From JANNPJ01 sp035474375 (lineage in GTDB: Bacteria; Actinomycetota; Actinomycetes; Actinomycetales; Kineosporiaceae), in NCBI GenBank assembly GCA_035474375.1, contig DATINJ010000034.1, positions 5,574 through 69,573 on the forward strand: a DNA stretch of 64,000 nucleotides, read 5' to 3'. Of the stretch, positions 32,408 through 40,389 are shown piece after piece (the first letter of the stretch is position 1; each line of letters begins with the position of its first letter). Under the pieces are notes generated by a model that made no database searches, had not been told where the DNA came from, and saw only the letters and a list, made by a program, of their open reading frames with translations. A program made the translations under genes and the position numbers.

Positions 32408-33197
32408 GACCACACCCCCAGCAGCCGAGCAGCCAATCGACCTGTACCTGGTCGAACGGCTGCTTGCCGACCGGGCCACCCCCGGTGACGACGATGAACG
32501 GGCCCTGGCCATCCTGTTCACCGCGCTGCGCTCCCCCGCTGTCCCGTCAGAGCTCGCGGGACGCGAGGACTACCTGGCGGCATTCGCCGCTGCCCAGACA
32601 CTCCGGATCGCCCCACCCCAATCCCGGAGGAAATCCATGCTCGCCACGCTCCTGGCCACCAAGACCCTCGTTGCCGGTTGTGCTCTGGTGACCGTTGCCG
32701 GCACCGCAGCCGCTGCTTACACCGGCTCCTTGCCAGCCGCATTGCAAGACGTCGCTCACCAGAGCGTCGGAGCTCCCGCTGCCCATGTCAGTCCTTCCTC
32801 CAGCCCAGACTCTGACCGGCCGACGGCCCGCCCAACTTTGTCCGCAACACCGAAGCCGACCGCGATCAAGGGCACCCCTGGGCCGAAGCCCACCGGAGCC
32901 GCAGCCCGGGGCTGGTGCAACGCCTTTGACAAGGGTGGCCTGGGGCCGAAGTCGAAAGCCCGGCGGGCCTTGTCCGAGGCAGCCGGCGGACCCAGTCATA
33001 TCCCAGCCTTCTGCGCATTGGTGCTCCACGGCGCCACCGGGCGGCCGCACTCGACCGACAAGCCCGGCGACCGCCCGACCGCCAAGCCCACGAACCAGCC
33101 CGGAAAGCCGGCAGCCAAGCCGACCGGCAAACTGCCCGGCCGGCCGACCAACATGCCCACCACGTTCCCGAGTGCGTTCCCGACAAACCAGCCGTAG
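32400..33197 (+). CDS. Membrane protein, probable sigma-factor partner, with Pro/Thr/Lys-rich exterior
   Basis: The 265-aa protein has residues 1-75 cytoplasmic and acidic (YLVERLLADRATPGDDDERALAILFTALRSPAVP), then one membrane helix around 80-105 (MLATLLATKTLVAGCALVTVAGTAAAAY). The exterior is low complexity and carries a small motif, WCNAFDKGGLGPKSKARRALSEAAGGPSHIPAFCALVL, with two cysteines, and a PTAKPTNQPGKPAAKPTGKLPG tail. No HxxxCxxC zinc anti-sigma motif is present. The overlap with the sigma gene suggests an anti-sigma or co-regulatory role, which I infer from position only. The W-C...AAGG...C-A motif recurs in actinobacterial proteins next to ECF sigma genes as far as I recall. Confidence 0.65.
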   Translation: MSETTPPAAEQPIDLYLVERLLADRATPGDDDERALAILFTALRSPAVPSELAGREDYLAAFAAAQTLRIAPPQSRRKSMLATLLATKTLVAGCALVTVAGTAAAAYTGSLPAALQDVAHQSVGAPAAHVSPSSSPDSDRPTARPTLSATPKPTAIKGTPGPKPTGAAARGWCNAFDKGGLGPKSKARRALSEAAGGPSHIPAFCALVLHGATGRPHSTDKPGDRPTAKPTNQPGKPAAKPTGKLPGRPTNMPTTFPSAFPTNQP

Positions 33198-33600
33198 CCA
33201 CCCAGCTCCGGCGACCAAGTTCCCGGGCATCCCTGCGCCTCCCGAGCCAAATCAGCTTCGGGGTCCCCTCCTCGGCGCAGGGGTGCCCGGGCTCCGTGCT
33301 GTCGCTCGCACCAGAGCCCCAGATCAGCCACGAAAAAGGCTCCACCCCAGGCATTTTCGATCCCTACCCCGGCACACAGATTGTGCCCTGAATGGGCCAA
33401 TTCGTAAGTTCGTCGAGGGGTGCACAGTCCCCGAGTGGCCTGGCAGCGGTCACCCGGGCACGCATAACCCGGGTTCGACCGCCCTGTAATCGATTGCCGT
33501 GCTACTTACGCGTGCTGGCGTGACCCACGCCAAACCTGCGACGGTGACCGTGTCGGGCGGCTGCGGTGATCGGGCGGGCCTTGAGCCAGGCGGTCGGACG
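33198..33600. other. Convergent intergenic region with a long hairpin
   Basis: No credible gene lies in these 403 bases. Arms at 33222-33239 and 33274-33291 pair over 18 bp with one T-G wobble around a 34-base loop, 24 bases after the upstream stop, and could end the sigma operon transcript. GGCGTGACCCACGCC at about 33519 is a small hairpin near the end of the convergent gene. A stretch with GGGTTCGAC at 33471 does not fold as a tRNA. Confidence 0.5.
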
Positions 33601-36600
33601 TCACACCCCGATTGCCCGGCCCCAGTACTTTCCCGGCATCGGTCCTGGCCGGGCAAAGTAATAGCCCTGGCCGATGTCGCAGCCGAGATCACCTAGCAGT
33701 TCGGCCTGTTCGGCGGTTTCGATGCCCTCAGCCACGACTCGCAGCCCCAGATCATGCGCCAGGTGAATGATGGCCGAGACGATCGCCCGGTCGCGACGAT
33801 CGCTGAGCAACCCGGCGACGAACCGGCGCTCGATCTTCAGCTCATCGACCGGCAGGAACTTCAGGTAATCCATTGATGAGTGGCCGGTCCCGAAGTCGTC
33901 CAGGGACAGGTCGACGCCGATCTCCTTCAACTGCCCGATCACCGATTGCATCGCCGTGGAATCGGTGAGCAGCACGCTCTCGGTGATCTCGAAGGCCAAT
34001 CGAGCCGGCGACACGTCCGCGACCTCGATCGCATCCTGCACCATCGCCGCGAGATCAGGTTCGGTCAGTTGCCTGGCCGAAAGGTTGACGCTGACGCGCA
34101 GCGGTCGTTGGCCCGGCTGCGGCAACGGCATCTCCTGCAGCACGGTGGTCAGGATCTGCCGGCCCATCGGCACGATCAGCCCGGTTTCTTCGGCGAGATC
34201 AATGAAGGAGTCCGGGTGCAGCAGCCCGCGCCGCGGATGCCGCCACCGGGCGAGCGCTTCCATCCCGATCGGGAATCCGTCGGCCAGCGCGATGGTCGGT
34301 TGGTAGTGCACTTCGAACTCGTGGCCTTCAACGGCCCGCCGCAACGCGGCATAGTCCGCCAGTCGCTGCTGGGACTCCCGCCGCAGTGCCTCATCGAAGA
34401 AGTCGAACCGGTTTCCGCCCTGGGCTTTCGCCCGGTACATCGCCGCGTCGGCGTCCTGCACAAGTTCTTCGGCACGTTGCGGCGCACACCCCAGGGCGAT
34501 CCCGACGCTCGCCGTCCCGAAGACTTCGCGACCACCCACCCGAAACGGGGTGGCGAACAAGTCGAGCACCCGCTCGGCGAGGATCCGGGCGTCGTCCGGA
34601 GTCTGCAGCCGCTCGCAGAGGATGGTGAACTCATCGCCGCCGAACCGGGCGATGGTGTCGGTCGGGCGAACCGCCAGCCGCAGCCGTTTGGCCACCGCGA
34701 CCAGTAACCGGTCTCCGGCATCATGCCCCAGGCTGTCGTTGATCACTTTGAACCGGTCCAGATCGACGAAGAGGACGACGGCCAGTTCCTCGAATCGGGC
34801 CGCGGTGTGCAACGCCTGCTCGCAGCGGTCCAGGAACACCGTTCGATTGGGCAGCCCGGTCAGCGGGTCGTGCGAGGCCTGATGCGTCAATCGGGTTCGC
34901 GCGGCGTCCCGATCGACAGCCACCTCGGTCAGCCGGACCGCCGTCCGCAGTACCTGAAGCGTGTGGACGTCGGGCTCGGCCGGAGTCGGCGAGAGCGCCA
35001 CGATCACGCCTTCCACCCGCTCCTGGGCATCGAACATCGGCAGCGCCCAGTACGAGTTCGCCGACCGATCCACCGTGGCCGGGATCCCGGCAGCCAGCGC
35101 TTGAAGATCCACCAAGTTGGCGGTGACCTGTTCGGTCACCTCGGCCTCGGAGGGCAACCTGGGCGGGCTCTGACCGTCCCGGGTCGCCATCTCGGCCTGC
35201 GCCACCACGTGCAACCCGGACAGCTCGCCGCGGTCGGTGAGCAGGATCGCCGCCGAGTACTCCAGCTGGTGGCAGACCAGATCCGCCACCGCGTTCAGGC
35301 TGGTGCCCAGCGGCTCACCGGAGGCAATCAGCTCCATCACATGGCTCTGCCCGGTGATCAGGGCACGCTGTCGGCGAAGATCGGTGACGTCCCGGGCGAT
35401 CACCACGAGCAGGTCGCCCTCGCCATCGTCGTGAATGATGCGGGCGTAGGAGCAGGACAGCCATCGGCGTCCGCCGCCCACGGCACGCACGCTCACCTCA
35501 TCCGGCATCGATTTCGTCGACGCGGTGCCGGCGGCCCAGTCCGCCAGCCGCACCGGTTCATGGCCGGCGTCTCGGGCGTCCAGCAGGCTGAGCCCGCCCG
35601 GCCCCAGGACCTGGTCCTTGGCATAGCCGGTCAGCGCCGCGAAGGCGGTGTTCCAGGTCAGCACCGAGCCGTCTTCGGCGATCGTGACGATGCCGTCGTT
35701 GCTGTTCTCAACGATCCGGGCGGCGTCCTGCCGGGCCCCGACGATCTCGTCCACCAGGGCGGCTCGCTGTAGTGCGGCGGCCACTTCCCGGCTGAACGCC
35801 TCCATGATCGCCACGTCCGCCTCATCGAGGTCGGCGAATCCGCTGCGGTCGTACACGGCCAGCATTCCGGCTTCCCTGCCGTCGATCCACACCGAAACCG
35901 CCAGGCAGTCTCGCCATCCCGCGGTCCGCAAGGCAGCCACGACAACCGGCCGGTCGATGCCGGCGGAGACATTCCTCAACCCGCCCCGAGGCCATCGCCG
36001 GCGGAGGGCCCGCAGCGCGTTCGGCCAGCGCGCCGCCGGACCGGTCTGTCCGACAGCATGCAGCGGCAGCGGCTCAGCGAGAACGATCTTGGTGAGGCTC
36101 GCCTCGGCCGCCGGGCTCACCGATTCCTGCCGGCTGGCAGCCCGGTACCGGTAGGCGTCGAAGCCCTCACCGTCGTGGCGACGCAGGGCCAGTTCAGCGC
36201 CTAGGGCCTGGCAGCTGTGAGCCAGTTCGGTCAGGAACGGCGTCGCCTCGAGCCGGACGTCGTGCACTGCGGACAGCGCCCGGGTTCCGGCCTGCAGGCG
36301 ACGAATTCGGTCCAGGTCGGCGCGGGCCAGTGGGTAGCCGCGACCGGCCAGATGCAGCAGCACCGGCAGGGCGACGACGAACAGCAGCGCCGTCGAGTGA
36401 CCGACCGCCGCCGCGGTGATCCCCAGTCCGGTCGTGGTAGTCAACACCGCCACCGTGGCGCTCCACTGCAGCGCCTGTGGACGCAGCAATTGCCGGACCG
36501 CCGCGCCGCCGTCCAGCATGCCGAACAGGCCGATGACGGCGGCCAGGTTCGTCCCGGCCACCACCACCATCCCCACCAGCAGTGCGAACTGCGGGTGACC

Positions 36601-37008
36601 GGCCCCGGTCAGGGCGGCGAAGGTCAGGGCGCCACAACCCGCGCACGCCGCCCACTGCGCAACGTTGAAACCGAGCTTGATCAGCGGCATTCGCAGGACC
36701 AGCTGGGAGACCGCTTTGGCCACGGCCGCCAGCAGGACGACGTGCTCGCCCGGCAGGAAACAGATCGCCGGAGCCAGCGCGACCTCGAACACATCGAACG
36801 ACTCGATCTCGCCGCGGTGGCGGACCTCAACTCGCAAGCAACCGGCAACCACCAGGGCAAGCCCGATCAGGGCCCATTCCCGCAGGTCGACGGCCGGCCG
36901 CGGGGAGCCGGCGGTGACCTGCTGGGCGATGATTCCGGTGCTGATCGCGGTGCCCGCCAGGACGACGATCCAGAGCCAGACACCGTAGCGGCGGGTCGTT
37001 AACCCCAT
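33601..37008 (-). CDS. Membrane-bound GGDEF-EAL cyclic di-GMP enzyme with GAF-PAS-GAF sensors
   Basis: The 1135-aa protein starts at ATG 37008, which overlaps the end of the subtilase gene by 10 nt; the open frame further upstream is a shadow. Residues ~1-250 hold about seven to eight membrane helices (MASE-like). A GAF-like region (~270-420), a PAS domain (~430-545, NDGIVTIAEDGSVLTWNTAFAALTGY) and a second GAF (~560-690) follow. Next comes a GGDEF domain with intact FGGDEF near 789 (HDPLTGLPNR, DLDRFKVINDSLGHDAGD), then an EAL domain with intact EALARWRH near 915, DDFGTGHSSMDYL and GIETAEQ. Both synthesis and breakdown of c-di-GMP are therefore possible. It should act at the membrane in response to an unknown signal. 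Confidence 0.9.
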   Translation of the reverse strand: MGLTTRRYGVWLWIVVLAGTAISTGIIAQQVTAGSPRPAVDLREWALIGLALVVAGCLRVEVRHRGEIESFDVFEVALAPAICFLPGEHVVLLAAVAKAVSQLVLRMPLIKLGFNVAQWAACAGCGALTFAALTGAGHPQFALLVGMVVVAGTNLAAVIGLFGMLDGGAAVRQLLRPQALQWSATVAVLTTTTGLGITAAAVGHSTALLFVVALPVLLHLAGRGYPLARADLDRIRRLQAGTRALSAVHDVRLEATPFLTELAHSCQALGAELALRRHDGEGFDAYRYRAASRQESVSPAAEASLTKIVLAEPLPLHAVGQTGPAARWPNALRALRRRWPRGGLRNVSAGIDRPVVVAALRTAGWRDCLAVSVWIDGREAGMLAVYDRSGFADLDEADVAIMEAFSREVAAALQRAALVDEIVGARQDAARIVENSNDGIVTIAEDGSVLTWNTAFAALTGYAKDQVLGPGGLSLLDARDAGHEPVRLADWAAGTASTKSMPDEVSVRAVGGGRRWLSCSYARIIHDDGEGDLLVVIARDVTDLRRQRALITGQSHVMELIASGEPLGTSLNAVADLVCHQLEYSAAILLTDRGELSGLHVVAQAEMATRDGQSPPRLPSEAEVTEQVTANLVDLQALAAGIPATVDRSANSYWALPMFDAQERVEGVIVALSPTPAEPDVHTLQVLRTAVRLTEVAVDRDAARTRLTHQASHDPLTGLPNRTVFLDRCEQALHTAARFEELAVVLFVDLDRFKVINDSLGHDAGDRLLVAVAKRLRLAVRPTDTIARFGGDEFTILCERLQTPDDARILAERVLDLFATPFRVGGREVFGTASVGIALGCAPQRAEELVQDADAAMYRAKAQGGNRFDFFDEALRRESQQRLADYAALRRAVEGHEFEVHYQPTIALADGFPIGMEALARWRHPRRGLLHPDSFIDLAEETGLIVPMGRQILTTVLQEMPLPQPGQRPLRVSVNLSARQLTEPDLAAMVQDAIEVADVSPARLAFEITESVLLTDSTAMQSVIGQLKEIGVDLSLDDFGTGHSSMDYLKFLPVDELKIERRFVAGLLSDRRDRAIVSAIIHLAHDLGLRVVAEGIETAEQAELLGDLGCDIGQGYYFARPGPMPGKYWGRAIGV

Positions 37009-38729
37009 GCACCGAACCACAGCGCACCATCGGTCGGCTGTCCGTAGTCGCGGTTGACGGGCTCCCCCTCCCAGGTCGATCCTTGCCAGTCGCCGCCGCC
37101 CCAGTTGCGGCCACCCCAGTTGCGACCCGACCAATCGTCGGGGTCCCAGCGCACCGGGCGCAGCGGCGTCACCGCCCAGGTAGACACCGTCCAGCTCACC
37201 GGCGTCCAGCCGATCAGGTAGCCGAGCGGGTCCCAGAGCACCAGCTGAGCGGTGAGCTGACCGTTCACCACCGTGTTGGGCAGGGTCGTGGTCTCGACAC
37301 TGACGTGACCGCGGCTGGCCTGCAGCAGACCGGTGCCGGTACCGCGGATCACGCCCTGGTTCGCGGCTCCGGCCGGCGGGGACAGGGTCGCGGCACTGGC
37401 ATCCACCGCCCCGGCACCGACGACACTCGGATCCGAGCTGGCCGGCAGTGTCCTGGCCGTCTGCATCAGCGCGTACTTCACCTGGTTCGGCTGCAGTTCG
37501 GGATGCCGGCTCAGCATCAGCGCCACCACGCCGGACGTGGCCGCAGCCGCGAAAGAGGTCCCGCTGCCGCGGTGATAGGCCCCGCTGTTGGATGCCGGGA
37601 AGGCCTGGTCAATTGTGCTGCCGACCGATCGCAGCGACATCAGATGGCTGCCGGGTGCCACCACATCCGGTTTGGCCAGGCCGTCCGGCAGGGTCGTGCC
37701 GCGCGCGCTGAAGTCGGGCAACTCGTCATCGCCGATCCCGGCGGTTCCTCGGTCATCGCTCGCGCCGACCGTGATGACCAGGGGGTCGTCGGCCGGCTTG
37801 GAGATGGTCTGCGGCGCGGGCCCGCGGTTGCTGGCCGAGACGACGACCGCGATCCCCGCGTCCCAGGCGCGCTCCACCGCGTAATTGAACGGGTCGCTCA
37901 GGTAGCTCTGCGTCGAGTCGGTGGACAGCGACAGGTTCAGCACCCGAATGTTGTACTTGCTGCGGTAGCTCACCACCCATTGGATCGCCGCCAGGACGTT
38001 GCTCACGTCGGTGGCTCCGCTGGCTCCGGCCACCTTCACCGAAAGCAGCTTCGCGCCGGGGGCGACTCCGGAATACTGCCCGCCACTGCCGGTTCCGTCG
38101 CCGGCGATCACCCCACCGACGAAGGAGCCGTGCCCGTAACTGTCATTGCACGAGCTCTCGCCGGAGAGGTTCTTGCACGGTGTGCTCGGGCTGAGCAACC
38201 CGTCGCTGACGCTGACCATTCGGCCGGCCAGATCCGGGCTCGACGTGACGCCGGTATCGATCACCGCCACGGTCACGCCCTGTCCGCGGTTTCCCGCCTG
38301 CCAGACCTGATCGGCGCGCAACGCCCGCGGATACACCGAGGTGGGTTCCGTCGCTGGATCCGTCGCCAGTGGGCTGCGGGCCAGCGAGCTGACCCGCACC
38401 TCGGTGTCCGGCGTGATCGATCGAACCATCCCGCCGGCCGCCAAGGCGGCAACCGCGCTTTTCGGAATCCGGGCGGCAAACCCGTTAATCAGTGGCAGAT
38501 CTCGGGTCAGTTCGCCGCCCAGCTCGGAAACCCTTGCCCGAGTTGCCGACTCGCGGCCCTGCTGGGCGACGATGACGACCGGCCGGGAGGCGGTTGCCCC
38601 GGTACCCGGCGGCCGGCTGCTGCTCGCTGCACCACCAGAAATGATCAACGGCAACGTCATCGTGACTGCCGCGACCGAAACCCCCACGACTCGGACGACC
38701 CCTGCCAGGCTCACACCCGGAGTAGCCAT
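36999..38729 (-). CDS. Secreted S8 family subtilisin-like serine protease with Trp/Gly-rich tail
   Basis: The 576-aa protein has a signal peptide (VSVAAVTMTLPLIISGGAASS), then an inhibitor I9-like propeptide (VIVAQQGRE...LPLINGFAARIP). The catalytic domain has Asp158 (VAVIDTGV), His200 (DSYGHGSFVGG), oxyanion Asn301 (VVSASNRGP) and Ser392 (GSGTSFAAA). The C-terminal ~110 residues include a Trp-rich repeat region (WSGRNWGGRNWGGGDWQGSTWEG). This tail type is known in several actinobacterial subtilases; its role is unclear. The start is ATG 38729. The stop lies inside the start region of the GGDEF-EAL gene, so the protease and the c-di-GMP enzyme are translationally coupled. Confidence 0.9.
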   Translation of the reverse strand: MATPGVSLAGVVRVVGVSVAAVTMTLPLIISGGAASSSRPPGTGATASRPVVIVAQQGRESATRARVSELGGELTRDLPLINGFAARIPKSAVAALAAGGMVRSITPDTEVRVSSLARSPLATDPATEPTSVYPRALRADQVWQAGNRGQGVTVAVIDTGVTSSPDLAGRMVSVSDGLLSPSTPCKNLSGESSCNDSYGHGSFVGGVIAGDGTGSGGQYSGVAPGAKLLSVKVAGASGATDVSNVLAAIQWVVSYRSKYNIRVLNLSLSTDSTQSYLSDPFNYAVERAWDAGIAVVVSASNRGPAPQTISKPADDPLVITVGASDDRGTAGIGDDELPDFSARGTTLPDGLAKPDVVAPGSHLMSLRSVGSTIDQAFPASNSGAYHRGSGTSFAAAATSGVVALMLSRHPELQPNQVKYALMQTARTLPASSDPSVVGAGAVDASAATLSPPAGAANQGVIRGTGTGLLQASRGHVSVETTTLPNTVVNGQLTAQLVLWDPLGYLIGWTPVSWTVSTWAVTPLRPVRWDPDDWSGRNWGGRNWGGGDWQGSTWEGEPVNRDYGQPTDGALWFGAWG

Positions 38730-38933
38730 GCCTGCTCCATCAAATCCATGATTCCGGAAAGAACTTGTCCGCCGCGATCACGGCGCCACTGATCGAAAAC
38801 CTGAAAATATAACAATCGCGCCGAATAGAAGCGGGAATGCGATTCGCGAGGGGCTGGTGTGAAATCTGGTGCAACATTCACCAGAATGTCATCTGCCGTA
38901 GCGTCGCCATTGCCCGCCGGATACAGTTCCCGG

Positions 38934-39851
38934 ATGCCTCGTCGATGCCGCATCGGAGTTCAACTGCCCGAGATCGAACGACCCGTCGGATGGCCCGAGC
39001 TGCTCTCGATGGCCAGAACCGCGGAGGCGGTGGGGTTCGATTCGCTCTGGGTCGGCGATCACCTGCTGTACGAATTGCCCGACGGTGAGACTCGCGGCCC
39101 GTGGGAGGCCTGGACCTCGCTGGCCGCTCTCGCCGCCGCCACCGAACGGGTTGAGCTGGGCCCGCTCGTCGCCTCGACCAGCTTCCATGCCCCGGCGATG
39201 CTGGCCAAGATGGCAGCCACGGTAGACGCCATCTCGGGCGGACGGCTGATCGTGGGTCTCGGTGCGGGCTGGAACGAGCGCGAGTACCAGGCCTTCGGGT
39301 TCCCGTACGACAATCGGGTCTCGCGGTTCGAAGAGGCGTTCACCATCATCCGCACGCTGCTGCGCGAGCATCGAATCGACTTCACCGGCAGCTACTACCA
39401 GGTGGCGGACTGCACGCTTGACCCGGCGCCGTCGCGGCCGGGCGGTCCACCGCTGATGCTCGGCTCGATCGGCCCACGAATGCTGCGGATCGGCTTGCCG
39501 CATGTCGACGCCTGGAACGTCTGGTGGAGTGACTACGGAAACACCCCGGAAGGGTTTGTCGCCGTCCGCGAGCGGGTTGACGCAGCGATCGTGCAGGCCG
39601 GTCGGGCACCGGGCGAGGTCGTCGCCACCGCGGCGGTTCTGATCAGCCTGCCCGGCGGCGCCGGTCGGCTGATGGGCGAGACCTACAACGCGCCGGTCCA
39701 GCCGGTGACCGGCTCGGCCGCCGACATCGCCGGCCACCTCGACGCGATGGCCCAGGCCGGTGCCACCCACCTGCAACTCGTCGTGGATCCGATCACCCAG
39801 GCCTCGATCGAGTTCCTCGGCGAAGTCCTCGCCGTGCTGGACGGCGGCTGA
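38934..39851 (+). CDS. LLM class F420-dependent oxidoreductase
   Basis: The 305-aa luciferase-like TIM barrel has the start RIGVQLPEIERPVGWPELLSMARTAEAVGFDSLWVGDHLL, then SLAALAAATERVELGPLVASTSFHAPAMLAKMAATVDAISGGRLIVGLGAGWNEREYQAFGFPY and RFEEAFTIIRTLL. This is the F420-binding LLM subgroup, where the GAGWNExEyxAFG motif is typical. The ATG at 38934 is preferred over upstream in-frame starts because the barrel begins immediately after it. Substrates in this family range from sugars to secondary metabolites. It is divergent from the subtilase gene and followed by a broken MarR gene. Confidence 0.87.
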   Translation: MPRRCRIGVQLPEIERPVGWPELLSMARTAEAVGFDSLWVGDHLLYELPDGETRGPWEAWTSLAALAAATERVELGPLVASTSFHAPAMLAKMAATVDAISGGRLIVGLGAGWNEREYQAFGFPYDNRVSRFEEAFTIIRTLLREHRIDFTGSYYQVADCTLDPAPSRPGGPPLMLGSIGPRMLRIGLPHVDAWNVWWSDYGNTPEGFVAVRERVDAAIVQAGRAPGEVVATAAVLISLPGGAGRLMGETYNAPVQPVTGSAADIAGHLDAMAQAGATHLQLVVDPITQASIEFLGEVLAVLDGG

Positions 39852-39855
39852 TCGC

Positions 39856-40240
39856 TCATCCCGACCGCCCGCCGAGTTGCTCCAGCCCAGCTCGCAGTCC
39901 GGCCAGCTGAGCTGACGAAATCCTTTCCAGTAATGTGCTTTCCGGTTCGGCGACAGCGATCCGGACGGCCTCGGCGGCAGCCGCCCCGGGAGCGGTCAGG
40001 CGGATCACGACGCTGCGCCGGTTGGTCGGATGCTCCCGGCGGGTGATCAGCTCCCGACGGGCCAGCCGATCCAGGACGCTCGTCATCGTCGTCGGCTTGC
40101 TGCCGACGTCGTCAGCCAGTTCCGAGACGGTTCGCGGCTGCCCATCCGCAAGGCGAGCACGTTGAGCTCGGCGGGAGTCAGGCCGAGCTCGGTCAGCTGC
40201 TCCCCGAGCAGCGCGAGTGTGTGGTGAGTGGCGCGTTGAC
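39856..40240 (-). pseudogene. Frameshifted MarR family transcriptional regulator
   Basis: The minus strand encodes MarR helices in two frames. HHTLALLGEQLTELGLTPAELNVLA is in one frame down to about 40152, and LADGQPRTVSELADDVGSKPTT, then MTSVLDRLARRELITRREHPTNRRSVVIRLT (wing), continue in another. Restoring one base near 40152 (GCC-CTT-GCG instead of GCC-TTG-CGG) joins them. Further upstream the coding trace (QLLNELPWT) is in the second frame again, and no ATG/GTG start is found. So there are at least one and perhaps two indels plus a missing start. The intact 76-codon ATG frame at its 3' end is only the second half of the DNA-binding domain. A sequencing error at 40152 is an alternative. 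Confidence 0.75.
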
Positions 40241-40306
40241 GTCCACGGCAGCTCGTTCAGCAGTTGGTGGCCCGGACGAGAAAAATTTCACGGCGAATCC
40301 CCCGTT

Positions 40307-40367
40307 TGTAACCGAACAACCCTATGGTCGGCCGAACGCCGAAATTTCGGCACCTGAACCGGTTACA
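40307..40367. promoter_or_regulatory. Inverted repeats upstream of the secreted endonuclease
   Basis: TGTAACCG (40307-40314) and CGGTTACA (40360-40367) are perfect inverted arms flanking the 14-bp palindrome GCCGAAATTTCGGC (40338-40351). The nest lies 23 to 83 bases before the ATG at 40390. It could be an operator or a 5' untranslated hairpin. Confidence 0.45.
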
Positions 40368-40389
40368 GAACCAGTATCGGAGTGCGCCC

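Noticed and set aside
33440..33500. tRNA gene around GGGTTCGAC
   Set aside because: The flanks do not pair as a T-stem, and no acceptor or anticodon stems can be drawn.
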